Of a DNA stretch of 64,000 nucleotides, positions 26,753 to 35,483 are shown piece by piece. A program made the translations under genes and the position numbers. The notes under the pieces were generated by a model. That model was not told where the DNA came from. It saw nothing but the letters and a program-made list of their open reading frames with translations, and searched no databases. The first letter of the stretch is position 1; each line of letters starts with the position of its first letter. This stretch comes from JAEUKH01 sp964447205 (GTDB lineage Bacteria > Myxococcota_A > Polyangia > Polyangiales > Ga0077539), in the NCBI GenBank assembly GCA_964447205.1, contig CAYUSB010000031.1:1-64000 (forward strand), in the 5' to 3' direction.

Positions 26753-29014
26753 TCAAGCGCCCTGTCTACCCTCCACCCGCCGCCCGGCCACGGCGCATTG
26801 CCCCAGGCTGATGGCCCCGTCGCCCGCGGGCATCTCCCGGGGACACAAGGCCACCACCCCGATCGCCCCGAGGGCCGCGGTGACCACCTCCCGCAACCGC
26901 ACGTTGGCGAAACACCCGCCCGACAGCACGAGGGTGTCGACCCCCGCCGCCCGGGCCCACTGCCCCGCCGCCGCCCCCAGGGTCGCGTGCAGCCGCGCCG
27001 CCACCTGCCCCGCCGTCCGCCCCGCCCCGTGCTCCGCGAGGCCCCCCCGCACCCATGGCCCCGGGTCGATCACCCACCCCGTAGGCCCCGGGGTCAGGAC
27101 CACCGGCCAGGTCTCCCCGTCGTCGGCGACCTCCGCGCAGCACTGTTCGAGCAGGGAGGCCGCCTCGCCCTCGTACCGGGAGCGGGTGGCCACCCCGAGG
27201 AGGACGGCCATGGCCTCGAAGAGCCGCCCGACGCTGCTGGTCCACGGGGCGTTGACCCCCCGGGCGAGGGCCTGACGTACGACCTCGAGGACCCCCGCAG
27301 AGAAGTGCCGGGCGGCCGGGGCCTCGTTCAGACCCAGGGCGTGCAGAAGGCCCAGGGCCGACCGGGCGGGCTCGCGGGCCGCGGCCTCGCCCCCGGGCAG
27401 ACGAAACGTGCGCAGGTGACCGAGGCGCCGGGCCGTTCCGCCTTCCAGGGACAGGAGCTCGCCGCCCCACAAGGTGTTGTCCTCGCCGAGGCCCATCCCG
27501 TCCCAGGCCAGGCCCGTCACCGGACCGACGAGGCCGTGTTCGGCCGCCACCGCCGCGACGTGGGCCGCGTGGTGCTGGACCCGCACGAGCGGAACCGCCC
27601 ACTGCCGGGCCAGGGTCTCGGCCAGGCGGGTCGACCCGAGGTCGGGGTGGGCGTCGCACGCAATGACCGCGGGGCGTTGCCCGGTCCACGCGACGAGATC
27701 ACGGGCCACGGACGCAAGCCGGTCCAGGGCCGCGGCCGAACCCAGGTCGCCCACGTGCTCGGACACCACATACTCGTCGCGCAAGGCGAGGGTCACCGTG
27801 GCCTTGAGGTGGGCCCCGACCCCCAACACCGCCGGCCCCGGCTCGGCCCTCGGCAAAGCCCGCGGAACCAACCCCCTCCCCCTCCGCAGCACCACAGGCC
27901 CCATGGCCGCGGGGCGCACCACCGAATCGTCAAGCCCCCGAACGATCGCCCGGTCGTGCCCGAGCCACCCGTCCGCGCAGCCCCCGAGCCCCGTGATGGC
28001 CTCGTCGTCGTCGACGCAGAGGGGCTCGCCCGAGAGGTTTCCGCTCGTGCACACCAGCGGCCCCCCGAAGGCCCGTACGAGCAGGCCGTGCAGGGGCGAG
28101 GCGGGCAACATGGCCCCCGTCCACCGGCTCGACGGGGCCACCGAAGGGGCGAGGGCGACCCGGGTCGGCAGAAGCACCACCGGGGCCGCGGAGTCGACGA
28201 GGCACCGCCTGCCCTCGGCCGAGACCCCACACCACGCCTCCACCGCAGCGAGGTCGGCGAAGAGCACCGCGAAGGCCTTGGCCTCCCGGCCCTTGCGGAC
28301 ACGCAACGCAGCCACCGCAGGCTCACACGCGGCGTCGACCAGGAGCTGCCACCCGCCCACCCCCTTGAGGGCCAGGACGCCCCCCGCCCGCAACAGCTCC
28401 ACGGCCCGTCCGAAGGCCTCGTCCCTCGCGGCCCGATCCTCGGCCCCCCGAGACCCCCTCCACCACAGCCGGGGACCACACGCGGGGCAGGCGAGGGTCT
28501 GGGCGTGGGCCCGGCGATCATCGAGGGCGCTGTACTCCGCCGAACACTCGGGACACAGAGGGAAGGGGGCCATGGCCGTACGCGGGCGGTCCCAGGGAGC
28601 GGCCCGGGCGATGCTCCAGCGCGGACCACAGCGAGTGCAGCTCGTGAAGGGGTATCCGTACCGACGCCCCCCCGGGGTCTCCACCTCCGCAGCACACGCC
28701 GGGCAAGGACCCGCGTCGGGCGGCAGGGAGACCCTGCCCGCAGCCCCCACCGCGCTCTCCTCCACCCGAAACCCCACGGCCCCCGTTGGGGCCTCCTCCG
28801 TCCGGGTCATGGCCGCCCCGGGGGCCACGGCCACCACGGCCTCGACAAGGCCCTCCACAGCCCCAACAGGGCCCTCGGCCACCACCCGCACCCCGTCGCC
28901 CTCGTTGCGCACGAAACCCGCCACCCGGGCCTCCAGGGCCGCCCGATGAACCCCCGGCCTGAGGCCCACCCCCTGCACGGCCCCCCGGAGCCACAAGACC
29001 ACCCGAACCGTCAT
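26753..29014 (-). CDS. hypF: Hydrogenase maturation carbamoyltransferase HypF
   Basis: A 753-residue enzyme, close to the 750 of E. coli HypF. It makes the cyanide ligands of the [NiFe] site from carbamoyl phosphate, passing the carbamoyl group to HypE. Domains in order: acylphosphatase (GAVQGVGLRPGVHRAA); two C-x2-C-x18-C-x2-C zinc fingers (CPAC...CTRC, then CPEC...CPAC); a YrdC-like ATP domain (LALKGVGGWQLLVDAA); and a Kae1-like domain with the metal motif HHAAH and WDGMGLGEDNTLWGGELL. Start ATG 29014 overlaps the hypA stop by 4 bp (ATGA). Its partner HypE is not in the window. Confidence 0.97.
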   Translation of the reverse strand: MTVRVVLWLRGAVQGVGLRPGVHRAALEARVAGFVRNEGDGVRVVAEGPVGAVEGLVEAVVAVAPGAAMTRTEEAPTGAVGFRVEESAVGAAGRVSLPPDAGPCPACAAEVETPGGRRYGYPFTSCTRCGPRWSIARAAPWDRPRTAMAPFPLCPECSAEYSALDDRRAHAQTLACPACGPRLWWRGSRGAEDRAARDEAFGRAVELLRAGGVLALKGVGGWQLLVDAACEPAVAALRVRKGREAKAFAVLFADLAAVEAWCGVSAEGRRCLVDSAAPVVLLPTRVALAPSVAPSSRWTGAMLPASPLHGLLVRAFGGPLVCTSGNLSGEPLCVDDDEAITGLGGCADGWLGHDRAIVRGLDDSVVRPAAMGPVVLRRGRGLVPRALPRAEPGPAVLGVGAHLKATVTLALRDEYVVSEHVGDLGSAAALDRLASVARDLVAWTGQRPAVIACDAHPDLGSTRLAETLARQWAVPLVRVQHHAAHVAAVAAEHGLVGPVTGLAWDGMGLGEDNTLWGGELLSLEGGTARRLGHLRTFRLPGGEAAAREPARSALGLLHALGLNEAPAARHFSAGVLEVVRQALARGVNAPWTSSVGRLFEAMAVLLGVATRSRYEGEAASLLEQCCAEVADDGETWPVVLTPGPTGWVIDPGPWVRGGLAEHGAGRTAGQVAARLHATLGAAAGQWARAAGVDTLVLSGGCFANVRLREVVTAALGAIGVVALCPREMPAGDGAISLGQCAVAGRRVEGRQGA

Positions 29015-29349
29015 CGCCCCTCCACCTCCAGGGCGTCGACCCACACCCCCGTGGGGTCGAGGGCCTCGGCGTCGAGGGCCCCGCACCCAGGGCAGAGCAA
29101 GACGTGATGCTCGGGCAGAAACTCCTCCCCGCATGCGTGGCACAGGGCCCGGGCGTGGATCACGGCGAGGTCGAGGCGAGCCCCTTCGGCGGAGGTTCCA
29201 CGGGAGAGGGCGGCGAAGTGGAAGGCGATGGACTCCACGGACAGCCTCTCGGTCTCGCACACCCGTCCCCGTACGACCCGAACCCGGGCCCCCCCGGCCC
29301 CCGCGAGCACGAGGTCGAGGACCCCGCGGGCTAGGGACGACTCGTGCAC
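29011..29349 (-). CDS. hypA: Hydrogenase nickel metallochaperone HypA
   Basis: A 112-residue protein of standard HypA length. It delivers nickel to the hydrogenase large subunit together with HypB. It starts MHES, with the nickel ligand His2 and neighbouring Glu3. The zinc site is formed by CHAC (about residues 70-73) and CPGC (about 86-89). It overlaps the protease gene by 19 bp upstream and hypF by 4 bp downstream, so translation is coupled. Confidence 0.96.
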   Translation of the reverse strand: MHESSLARGVLDLVLAGAGGARVRVVRGRVCETERLSVESIAFHFAALSRGTSAEGARLDLAVIHARALCHACGEEFLPEHHVLLCPGCGALDAEALDPTGVWVDALEVEGR

Positions 29350-29792
29350 GGGGCCTCCTCCAGAAGCGCCCGTACGGCCCTCACCGCGGGTTCGACCGCC
29401 GCCTCCACCGCATCCGACAGCCCCTCTCCCCGGCTCGGGGGCCCCACGATGCTGACCCCCACCACCCGGACCCGCTCGGCCGCCGCGTCGCCGTGCAGGG
29501 CCCGCACGACCCCGAGGGCGTCGATCACCGACAGGCCGTGCGACGACAGGGACGGGAGGCTCTGAGCGAGGTCGTCGGGGCCGAGGTCGAGGACCTCGCC
29601 CGGGGCCCGGTCGACCATCACGGCGTCGACCACCACCACCCGGTCAAACAGGGCTGCGAGCTCGACCAGATCGGACGCGTCGTGGCAGGTCCGGGCCTCG
29701 ACCCCGGCAGCCCGCAATCGGGCGGCCACCACCAGGCCCACCGCGTCGTCGCCCGCGTACCGCTGGCCGATCCCGAGGACCACGGTGTTCAT
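29331..29792 (-). CDS. Hydrogenase maturation protease (HyaD/HycI family)
   Basis: A 153-residue endopeptidase that trims the C-terminus of the hydrogenase large subunit after nickel insertion. It has the family start VVLGIGQRYAGDDAVG with the acidic nickel ligand, the second acid in VVVVDAV, and the conserved SSHGLSVIDAL carrying the His ligand. The start at ATG 29792 forms an ATGA overlap with the large-subunit stop, which fixes the start and fits its job on that subunit. Confidence 0.93.
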   Translation of the reverse strand: MNTVVLGIGQRYAGDDAVGLVVAARLRAAGVEARTCHDASDLVELAALFDRVVVVDAVMVDRAPGEVLDLGPDDLAQSLPSLSSHGLSVIDALGVVRALHGDAAAERVRVVGVSIVGPPSRGEGLSDAVEAAVEPAVRAVRALLEEAPCTSRP

Positions 29793-31099
29793 GCCAGGGC
29801 CTTGTCGACGACCCGCAGGGTGAGGAAATGGGTCGAGCACGAGATGCAGGGGTCGTAGTTGCGCACGGCGTGTTCGGCCCGTCGGGTGGCCTCGTCGAGG
29901 GGGAGGGCCGCCAGCATGTCGCCGAGGGCGAAGAGGTCCTCCTCGATGCAGCGCTGGTTCTGGGACGTGGGCGGCACGATCTGGGCCTGCACGATGCCAC
30001 CCGCCGCATCGAGCACATAGCGGTGATAGAGCACCCCCCGCGGGGCCTCGGTGGCCGCGTGCCCCACCCCGGCCCGCATCGTGAGAGGCACCTGGGCCAC
30101 CTTCGGGGGAACATACCCCGCGATGATCCGCAGGGCCTCGCCCAGGGCCAGGACCACCTCCACCGCCCGCACGAGGATCGTACGAAACGGGTTGCGCTCG
30201 GCGGGAGTGACCCCCAACCGCCGGGCGAGCTCGGCGGCCCGCGGGGGGAGATGGTCAAAGTTGTTGACCATCCGGGCCAGGGGGCCGCACAGGAAGGCCC
30301 CGCGCCCGACCACCCCAGCGTGCAGGGCCGTAGAGTAGGGCACGTGCTCCTCGACGATGTGGTCGTTGTAGGCCGACACGGGGAAGTCGAGGCCGCGGGT
30401 GGACACGACCCGGCCGGCGTTCATCGGGTAGTCCATGGGGTGACGGAGGGAGACCAGCTCATACTCGCGGGAGAAGTCCGGGAAGGAAAACCCCGCTGCC
30501 CAGGCCGCGAGCTCCTCGGCCTCCCCGAGGGCCGCTTCAAGCATCGGCACGAGCCCCTCCAGCTCGTCCCGCCGCGGAACCCGCCAGAACCCGCCCACCC
30601 GCGCGTTGACCGGATGAATCTCCCGCCCCCCGAGCAGGGCCACGAGGGCGTTGCCCGCCTTCTTCACCTTGAGCCCACCCCGGACCCGCTCGGGGTGCAG
30701 CCGGGCGAGCTCGGCCACGTCGTGAACCCCCAGGAAATCCGGGGCGTGCAGCATCACCATGTGCAGCACGTGGCTCTCGATCCACTCGCCGCAGTACAGG
30801 AGCCTCCGCAGGTCGCCGAGGGCCCCGTCGACGGTGACCCCGAGGGCGTCCTCGACGGCGTGGCAGGCGCTCATCTGGTAGGCCACCGGGCAGATCCCGC
30901 AGATGCGTGCGGTGATGTCGGGGGCCTCGACGCAGCCCCGGCCCTGGAGCATGGCCTCGAAGAGCCGCGGGGGCTCGAAGATCACCAGGCGGGCCTCGGT
31001 GACCTTGGCCCCGTCGAGGAGGAGGGTGAGCGAGCCTTCGCCCTCGACCCGGGCGAGCTGCTCGACCCTGATCGTACGCGTCTCCGTGGGTCCGGCCAT
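29789..31099 (-). CDS. [NiFe] hydrogenase large (alpha) subunit, group 3b-like
   Basis: A 436-residue catalytic subunit. Nickel-iron ligands are visible: Cys67 and Cys70 in RICGIC, and Cys418 and Cys421 in DPCISC. The protein continues STH then FLTLRVVDKALA, so the maturation protease should cut after His424 and release about 12 residues. The N-terminus has the conserved RVEGEG. Length and partner subunits point to the cytosolic bidirectional NAD(P)-linked group 3b (sulfhydrogenase type), which moves electrons between H2 and NAD(P)H. ATG 31099 is chosen; its ribosome site (ACAGG) is weak. The small-subunit gene is 67 bp upstream. Confidence 0.95.
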   Translation of the reverse strand: MAGPTETRTIRVEQLARVEGEGSLTLLLDGAKVTEARLVIFEPPRLFEAMLQGRGCVEAPDITARICGICPVAYQMSACHAVEDALGVTVDGALGDLRRLLYCGEWIESHVLHMVMLHAPDFLGVHDVAELARLHPERVRGGLKVKKAGNALVALLGGREIHPVNARVGGFWRVPRRDELEGLVPMLEAALGEAEELAAWAAGFSFPDFSREYELVSLRHPMDYPMNAGRVVSTRGLDFPVSAYNDHIVEEHVPYSTALHAGVVGRGAFLCGPLARMVNNFDHLPPRAAELARRLGVTPAERNPFRTILVRAVEVVLALGEALRIIAGYVPPKVAQVPLTMRAGVGHAATEAPRGVLYHRYVLDAAGGIVQAQIVPPTSQNQRCIEEDLFALGDMLAALPLDEATRRAEHAVRNYDPCISCSTHFLTLRVVDKALA

Positions 31100-31166
31100 G
31101 GACCTGTCGTAGAGGTTCGGGTGGGAATCGTCCAGGGTGCTCCCGCGGAGGGCCTGGACCGACCCC

Positions 31167-31937
31167 TCATCCCCCGTGCCGCTTCGCCTCCGCGGCGAAG
31201 GCCTCCGCCCCCGCGTTGAAGGTCGCAAACATCCGGGCCACCTCCCCCGGCTTCGCCCCCTCCGCGAGAAACCTCCGCCCGAGGGGCTCGGTCCGCGGGG
31301 CGTCGCTCGGGCCGAAGCACCCGTAGCACCCGCGGTGATACCCCGGGCACAGGGCCCCGCAGCCGGCGTGGGTCACCGGCCCGAGGCAGGGCTCGCCCCG
31401 GGCCACCATCACACACACATGCCCCGCGATCTTGCAGTCGATGCACACCGCGTGGGCCGCCACGTCGGGCCGCCTGCCCTGGAGGGTGGCCACGATCACC
31501 TCCAGGAGCTGCCCCTTGTCGACCGGACACCCCCGCAGCTCGTAGTCGACCCGAACATGGGCCGCGATGGGCGTCGACGTATCGAGCGAGGCGATGTACT
31601 CGGGCCGTGCGTACACCGCCGCGAGCATGCCCGCGTGGTCGCGCCCGTTGCGCAGGGCCTGGACGCCCCCCGCCGTAGCGCAGGCCCCGATCGTCACGAG
31701 GACCCGCGACTGCCGACGGACCTCCAGAATCCGGGCCGCGTCGTCGGCCGTGGTGATCGATCCCTCGACGAGGGACAGGTCGTAGGGGCCGGGGTCGCTC
31801 CGGGAGGAGGCCTCGGGGAAGTGGGCGATGTCGATCGCGTCGGCCACCGCCAGGAGCTCGTCTTCGCAGTCGAGGAGGCTGAGCTGGCAGCCGTCGCAGG
31901 AGGCAAACTTCCACACGGCCAGGCGGGGGCGGGGCAT
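31167..31937 (-). CDS. [NiFe] hydrogenase small (delta) subunit
   Basis: A 256-residue electron-transfer subunit. The proximal cluster ligands Cys14 and Cys17 lie in FASCDGCQ, Cys86 in IGACATAGG, and a further ligand in ELRGCPVD. More Cys (CIDCKIAGHVCVM, HAGCGALCPGYHRGCYGCF) can bind additional 4Fe-4S clusters, as in group 3 enzymes. No Tat signal is present, so it is cytoplasmic. ATG 31937 has GGGAG 11 nt upstream. GTG 31946 is an alternative, forming a GTGA overlap with the gamma-subunit stop and adding three residues. Confidence 0.94.
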   Translation of the reverse strand: MPRPRLAVWKFASCDGCQLSLLDCEDELLAVADAIDIAHFPEASSRSDPGPYDLSLVEGSITTADDAARILEVRRQSRVLVTIGACATAGGVQALRNGRDHAGMLAAVYARPEYIASLDTSTPIAAHVRVDYELRGCPVDKGQLLEVIVATLQGRRPDVAAHAVCIDCKIAGHVCVMVARGEPCLGPVTHAGCGALCPGYHRGCYGCFGPSDAPRTEPLGRRFLAEGAKPGEVARMFATFNAGAEAFAAEAKRHGG

Positions 31938-31942
31938 CGGGT

Positions 31943-32773
31943 TCACAGCTCCCGGACGGCCATGAGGGGGGCCACACGATCGTAGCGGTACACGGGGCCG
32001 TCCTTGCACACGAAGTTGCCCGCGAGCTGGCAGTGGCCGCACAGGCCCACCCCGCACTTCATGCTGCGCTCCAGCGAGACCCACAAGGCCTCGGGGGGAA
32101 GACCCCGGCCGGCCAGGGCCCGGGCCACGAAGCGCATCATCACCTCGGGGCCGCACATCAACACGGCGTCGTCGGGTTCGACCGGGGTGTCGTCGAGGAG
32201 GCGGGTGACCACCCCGACGGGGCCTCGCCAGTCGCGCCCCGCCCGGTCGACGGTGGCCTCGACCCGGAGGTCGAAGCGGCCGCGCCAGCGCTCGAGCTCG
32301 TCGCGGTAGAGGAGGTCGGCGGGAGAGCGGGCCCCATAGAGGATCGTGATGCGGCCGTAGTCGTCGCGGTGACGGAGGGCGTGCAGGACGGCCGGACGCA
32401 ACGGGGCGAGCCCGAGACCCCCGGCGATGAAGAGGAGGTCGGAGCCGCGGACCGCGTCCAGGGGCCACGCCGAGCCGTAGGGGCCCCGGATGCCCACGGA
32501 GTCGCCCGCCCCGAGGCGCTCCATCGCGCGGGTGACGTTGCCCACGGCCCGGAGGGTGTGCACGAGACGGGTCGGTTCGGCCGGGTCGCCGGCGATGGAG
32601 AGGGGGACCTCGCCCACCCCGTGCACGTACACCATGTTGAACTGCCCGGGCCGAAACCCGAACCCCGCGGGGGTGTCGCACTCGAAGGTGAAGACCCCCT
32701 CGATCTCGGGCCGAACCCGCGCGATGCGCAGGCCCTGGGGCATCCACGGGTCGACGGGCAGGAGGGGGCTCAT
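31943..32773 (-). CDS. Hydrogenase gamma subunit, FAD/NAD(P)-binding reductase
   Basis: A 276-residue ferredoxin-reductase-type flavoprotein, related to the HydG/gamma subunit of sulfhydrogenase and to the dihydroorotate dehydrogenase electron-transfer protein. The FAD domain includes FRPGQFNMVYV and VPLSIAGDP; the NAD(P) domain includes IAGGLGLAPLRP and LMCGPEVMM. The C-terminal 2Fe-2S site is CGVGLCGHCQLAGNFVC. It would exchange electrons between the iron-sulfur chain and NAD(P)H. ATG 32773 overlaps the upstream stop by 4 bp (ATGA). Confidence 0.94.
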   Translation of the reverse strand: MSPLLPVDPWMPQGLRIARVRPEIEGVFTFECDTPAGFGFRPGQFNMVYVHGVGEVPLSIAGDPAEPTRLVHTLRAVGNVTRAMERLGAGDSVGIRGPYGSAWPLDAVRGSDLLFIAGGLGLAPLRPAVLHALRHRDDYGRITILYGARSPADLLYRDELERWRGRFDLRVEATVDRAGRDWRGPVGVVTRLLDDTPVEPDDAVLMCGPEVMMRFVARALAGRGLPPEALWVSLERSMKCGVGLCGHCQLAGNFVCKDGPVYRYDRVAPLMAVREL

Positions 32774-33219
32774 CGAAACATGTCGACGTTCTGCATCCGG
32801 GCCCGGGCGAGGCGCTCGTAGGTGCGCTCCAGGAGCCGGGCCGTGAGGTCGAACCCGAGGGCAGGGTCGGCCGACATCTTGGCCCGCAGGCACACGTGGT
32901 CGAGGGAGAAGGCCAGGACGGTCTCGCGGGCCCGGCAGTCCAGGTGAGCCGGGCGCGCGGTCAGGAGCGACACCCCCAGGACATCGCCCGGGCCGAGGGT
33001 CTCGATCTGGGTCTCGCCCGACCCGACCCGGCCCACCTCGATGGTGACCACCCCCTGGCGGAGCAGGAAGAGCTCGCCCTCGGGGTCGCCCTCCCGCACG
33101 AGGAACTCTCCCGCACGAAACCGCAGGGTGCGGGCGCACCCCACCAGCACACGCACATGCTCCGCCGACATCCCGTCGAGGAAGGGGTGGGTGCGTAGGA
33201 CTCGTTCGAGGTCATCCAT
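32770..33219 (-). CDS. Cyclic-nucleotide-binding domain protein without DNA-binding domain
   Basis: A 149-residue protein made almost entirely of one Crp-type cNMP-binding barrel (FLDGMSAEHVRVLV, FRAGEFLVREGDPEGELFLLRQGVVTI, IETLGPGDVLGVSLL). The final helices stop before any helix-turn-helix. The phosphate-binding cassette is atypical (DVLGVSLLTARPAHLDCRA), so nucleotide binding is not assured. It overlaps the beta-subunit gene by 8 bp and the gamma-subunit gene by 4 bp, so it is made in step with the enzyme. It may act as an allosteric subunit or sensor of the hydrogenase; that is inference. Confidence 0.88.
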   Translation of the reverse strand: MDDLERVLRTHPFLDGMSAEHVRVLVGCARTLRFRAGEFLVREGDPEGELFLLRQGVVTIEVGRVGSGETQIETLGPGDVLGVSLLTARPAHLDCRARETVLAFSLDHVCLRAKMSADPALGFDLTARLLERTYERLARARMQNVDMFR

Positions 33220-34357
33220 GGGGGGTCTCTCCCGCGACGGTCGGGGTGCGCAGGGCCGCGGCCTCCTCGGTGAGGTCGATGCCCACGGGGCACCAGGTGA
33301 TGCACCGCCCGCACCCGACACAGCCTGACTCGCCAAACTGATCGTGCCACGTGGCGAGCTTGTGGGTCAGCCACTGACGGTACCGCCCCCGCAGCGACGG
33401 GCGCACGCTGCCCCCGTGGACGTAGGCGAAATCGGCGGTGAAACAAGAGTCCCAACGGCGCGTCCGGGTGGCCACCTCGCCCGACAGGTCGGCCCGGTCC
33501 TCGACCGTGGTGCAGAAGCACGTCGGGCAGGCCATCGTGCAGTTGGCGCACCCGAGGCAGCGGTCGGCCACGGCGTCCCAGCGGGGGTGCTCGAGGGCGG
33601 CCATGAGCCCGTCGCGGATGCCGTCGGTGTCGAGCCTCCGGCCCATCCTCCCTGCGGCCGCGAGGACGGCCTCGTCGGCCTGGGTCCTGTCATGGGCCTC
33701 GGCCCGGCTCCACGCAACGCCCTCCAGGGCTTCGGCCCCGGCCGCGGTGCCTACGTCGATGACAAAACGGTGGGTGGGTTCGAGCAGCTCGGTGGCCGCG
33801 AGGTCGTAGCCCCCTCCGACCGCGGGCCCGGTGCCCATGGACACGCAGAAGCACGTCCCCGCGGGGGCGGTGCAGTGCACCGCGAGCACGAAGATCCCCG
33901 TCCTCCGCGCCGCGTAGTCGGGGTCGGGATGGGGGCCGTCGCGGAGGATGCGGTCCTGCTTGTGCACCGCGGCCACCTCGCAGGCCCGGGCTCCGACGAG
34001 GGCCACCCGGCCGGAGGGGCGCGGAGGAGCCTCAAACGCGAGGCCCGCGCTGCTGCGGCGGATGGTCACCAGGGTCGTACGCGGCACGAGGAGGGCGCGC
34101 TTGAGGGGATGGGCCGGGACCGCGTACCCGAAGAGGGCCGCGTCCCCGCGGTCGCGCAGCCGGTAGTGCCCGGGGGTCTGTACGTCGCCCACCCCGCGGG
34201 GCAGGTCGCCGAGGCCCACGATGGGGTCGTAGACGATGGCCCCGTCGCGCACCGTCGGCCCGAGGAGCCCGTACCCCGCGGCCGCGAGGCCCTGGAGGAG
34301 GGCCCCGAAGCCCCCGAGGTCGAGGGCCACCCGATCGCCGACGGCAGGACGGGCCAT
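33212..34357 (-). CDS. Hydrogenase beta subunit, 4Fe-4S ferredoxin-like
   Basis: A 381-residue iron-sulfur protein of the HydB/sulfhydrogenase beta family (also akin to AsrA). The central domain has GARACEVAAVHKQDRIL and APAGTCFCVSMGTGP. The C-terminus has two cluster motifs, CLGCANCTMACPTCFC and CVGCGRCITWCPVGID. It links hydrogenase electrons to the flavin gamma subunit or to a sulfur/NADP site. It is the first hydrogenase gene of the operon, only 9 bp after the PEGA gene stop. Confidence 0.92.
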   Translation of the reverse strand: MARPAVGDRVALDLGGFGALLQGLAAAGYGLLGPTVRDGAIVYDPIVGLGDLPRGVGDVQTPGHYRLRDRGDAALFGYAVPAHPLKRALLVPRTTLVTIRRSSAGLAFEAPPRPSGRVALVGARACEVAAVHKQDRILRDGPHPDPDYAARRTGIFVLAVHCTAPAGTCFCVSMGTGPAVGGGYDLAATELLEPTHRFVIDVGTAAGAEALEGVAWSRAEAHDRTQADEAVLAAAGRMGRRLDTDGIRDGLMAALEHPRWDAVADRCLGCANCTMACPTCFCTTVEDRADLSGEVATRTRRWDSCFTADFAYVHGGSVRPSLRGRYRQWLTHKLATWHDQFGESGCVGCGRCITWCPVGIDLTEEAAALRTPTVAGETPHG

Positions 34358-34366
34358 CGCCGTGCC

Positions 34367-35458
34367 TCAGAAGGTGCCCGACAGCACCGCGCTGCGCCCG
34401 TCGAGGCCCGGGGCGATGCGCAGGGTGGCCCGCTCTCGCGACGACCCGCCTCCCGAGACGGCCGGAACGATGATGGTCACCAGGGCCCCGACCCCGGCCA
34501 CGCCCCCGAGGACCATGGCCACCATGCGGTTGCTCTCGACGGCGTCGGCGAAGGCGATCCCGTCGCGCTGGAGGTTTTCGCGCTCGGTGGCGTCGCGGCT
34601 GGCGTCGCGGCGGCGCACGATGTCGTCGTAGTCGGCCACGAGGCCGTTGGCGTACAACGCGAACCCGAGGGCGGCTCCCCCGGCCGCGACCGTCACGCCC
34701 AGGCTGGTCCAGAAGACGCCCCCGAAGCGGCTGGAGGGGGCGCCCCCGGGCTGCCCGCCGGGCGGGGTGACCACCAGGGGCGGAGGCGGGGCGACCACCG
34801 GGGTCGGGGGCGGCGGCGTTGGGGGAGCGGGGGGCGGATCGGGCGGGCGCAGGGCGGCCGCGGTGGTCTCGGGGGTGACCGACCCGATGTAGCTCCGTCC
34901 GGCGCTCAGATCGAGGGTGATCGTGAGCTGTCCGCCGGCCACGAGGCGGGTCTGAAACTGTTGGGTCCCGAGGCCTCCGAGGCGGGCCTCGAAGACGTGG
35001 GGCCCGGGGCCGGTCTGGAGCGGACGGCGGAGGGGCGAGGTCCCGACCATGTCGCCGTCGAGGAAGACCTCGGCCCCCGCGGGCACGACGTGGAGGGTGA
35101 TGGTGGCGAGCCGACGGCGGGCCCCTTCGAGGGCCTGCTCGATCTCGGTGCGTTGGGCGGGGGTGAGGTTGGTGGCGGGGTCGGCGAGGTAGCGCTCGAA
35201 CAGGGTCACGGCCTGTTGGGGCTGCTCAAGGGCCACGTGGCAGTTGGCGATGTTGACCAGGACGCTCGGGTGCGGCCGAATGCGGTAGGCCCGACGGAAG
35301 GCCTCCAGGGCCTCGGCGAAGCGCTGCTCGGAGAACTGCCGGACCCCCTCCTGGAACGCTGTCCGGGCCTCGGCCACCGGGTCGGTCTGGGCCACGGCGG
35401 GAGAGGCAGCGGAGAGGAGGAGCGGGACGAGGAGGAGACGAAGGGTACGAGGGGTCAT
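34367..35458 (-). CDS. Exported TPR-PEGA protein with proline-rich linker
   Basis: A 363-residue membrane-associated protein with a signal peptide (LLLVPLLLSAASPAVAQ). Residues about 27-110 form two or three TPR helices (FQEGVRQFSEQRFAEALEAFRRAYRIRP). Residues about 118-185 are a PEGA-type beta domain (GAEVFLDGDMVGTSPL). A Pro-rich stretch (about 205-250) leads to two hydrophobic helices (FWTSLGVTVAAGGAALGFAL and MVAMVLGGVAGVGALVTIIV). Such proteins are common in myxobacterial envelopes. It lies 9 bp upstream of the hydrogenase beta gene, so the two may share a transcript, though a functional link is unproven. Confidence 0.85.
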   Translation of the reverse strand: MTPRTLRLLLVPLLLSAASPAVAQTDPVAEARTAFQEGVRQFSEQRFAEALEAFRRAYRIRPHPSVLVNIANCHVALEQPQQAVTLFERYLADPATNLTPAQRTEIEQALEGARRRLATITLHVVPAGAEVFLDGDMVGTSPLRRPLQTGPGPHVFEARLGGLGTQQFQTRLVAGGQLTITLDLSAGRSYIGSVTPETTAAALRPPDPPPAPPTPPPPTPVVAPPPPLVVTPPGGQPGGAPSSRFGGVFWTSLGVTVAAGGAALGFALYANGLVADYDDIVRRRDASRDATERENLQRDGIAFADAVESNRMVAMVLGGVAGVGALVTIIVPAVSGGGSSRERATLRIAPGLDGRSAVLSGTF

Positions 35459-35483
35459 GGAGCGCCGTAGTGAGAGGGTGCCG

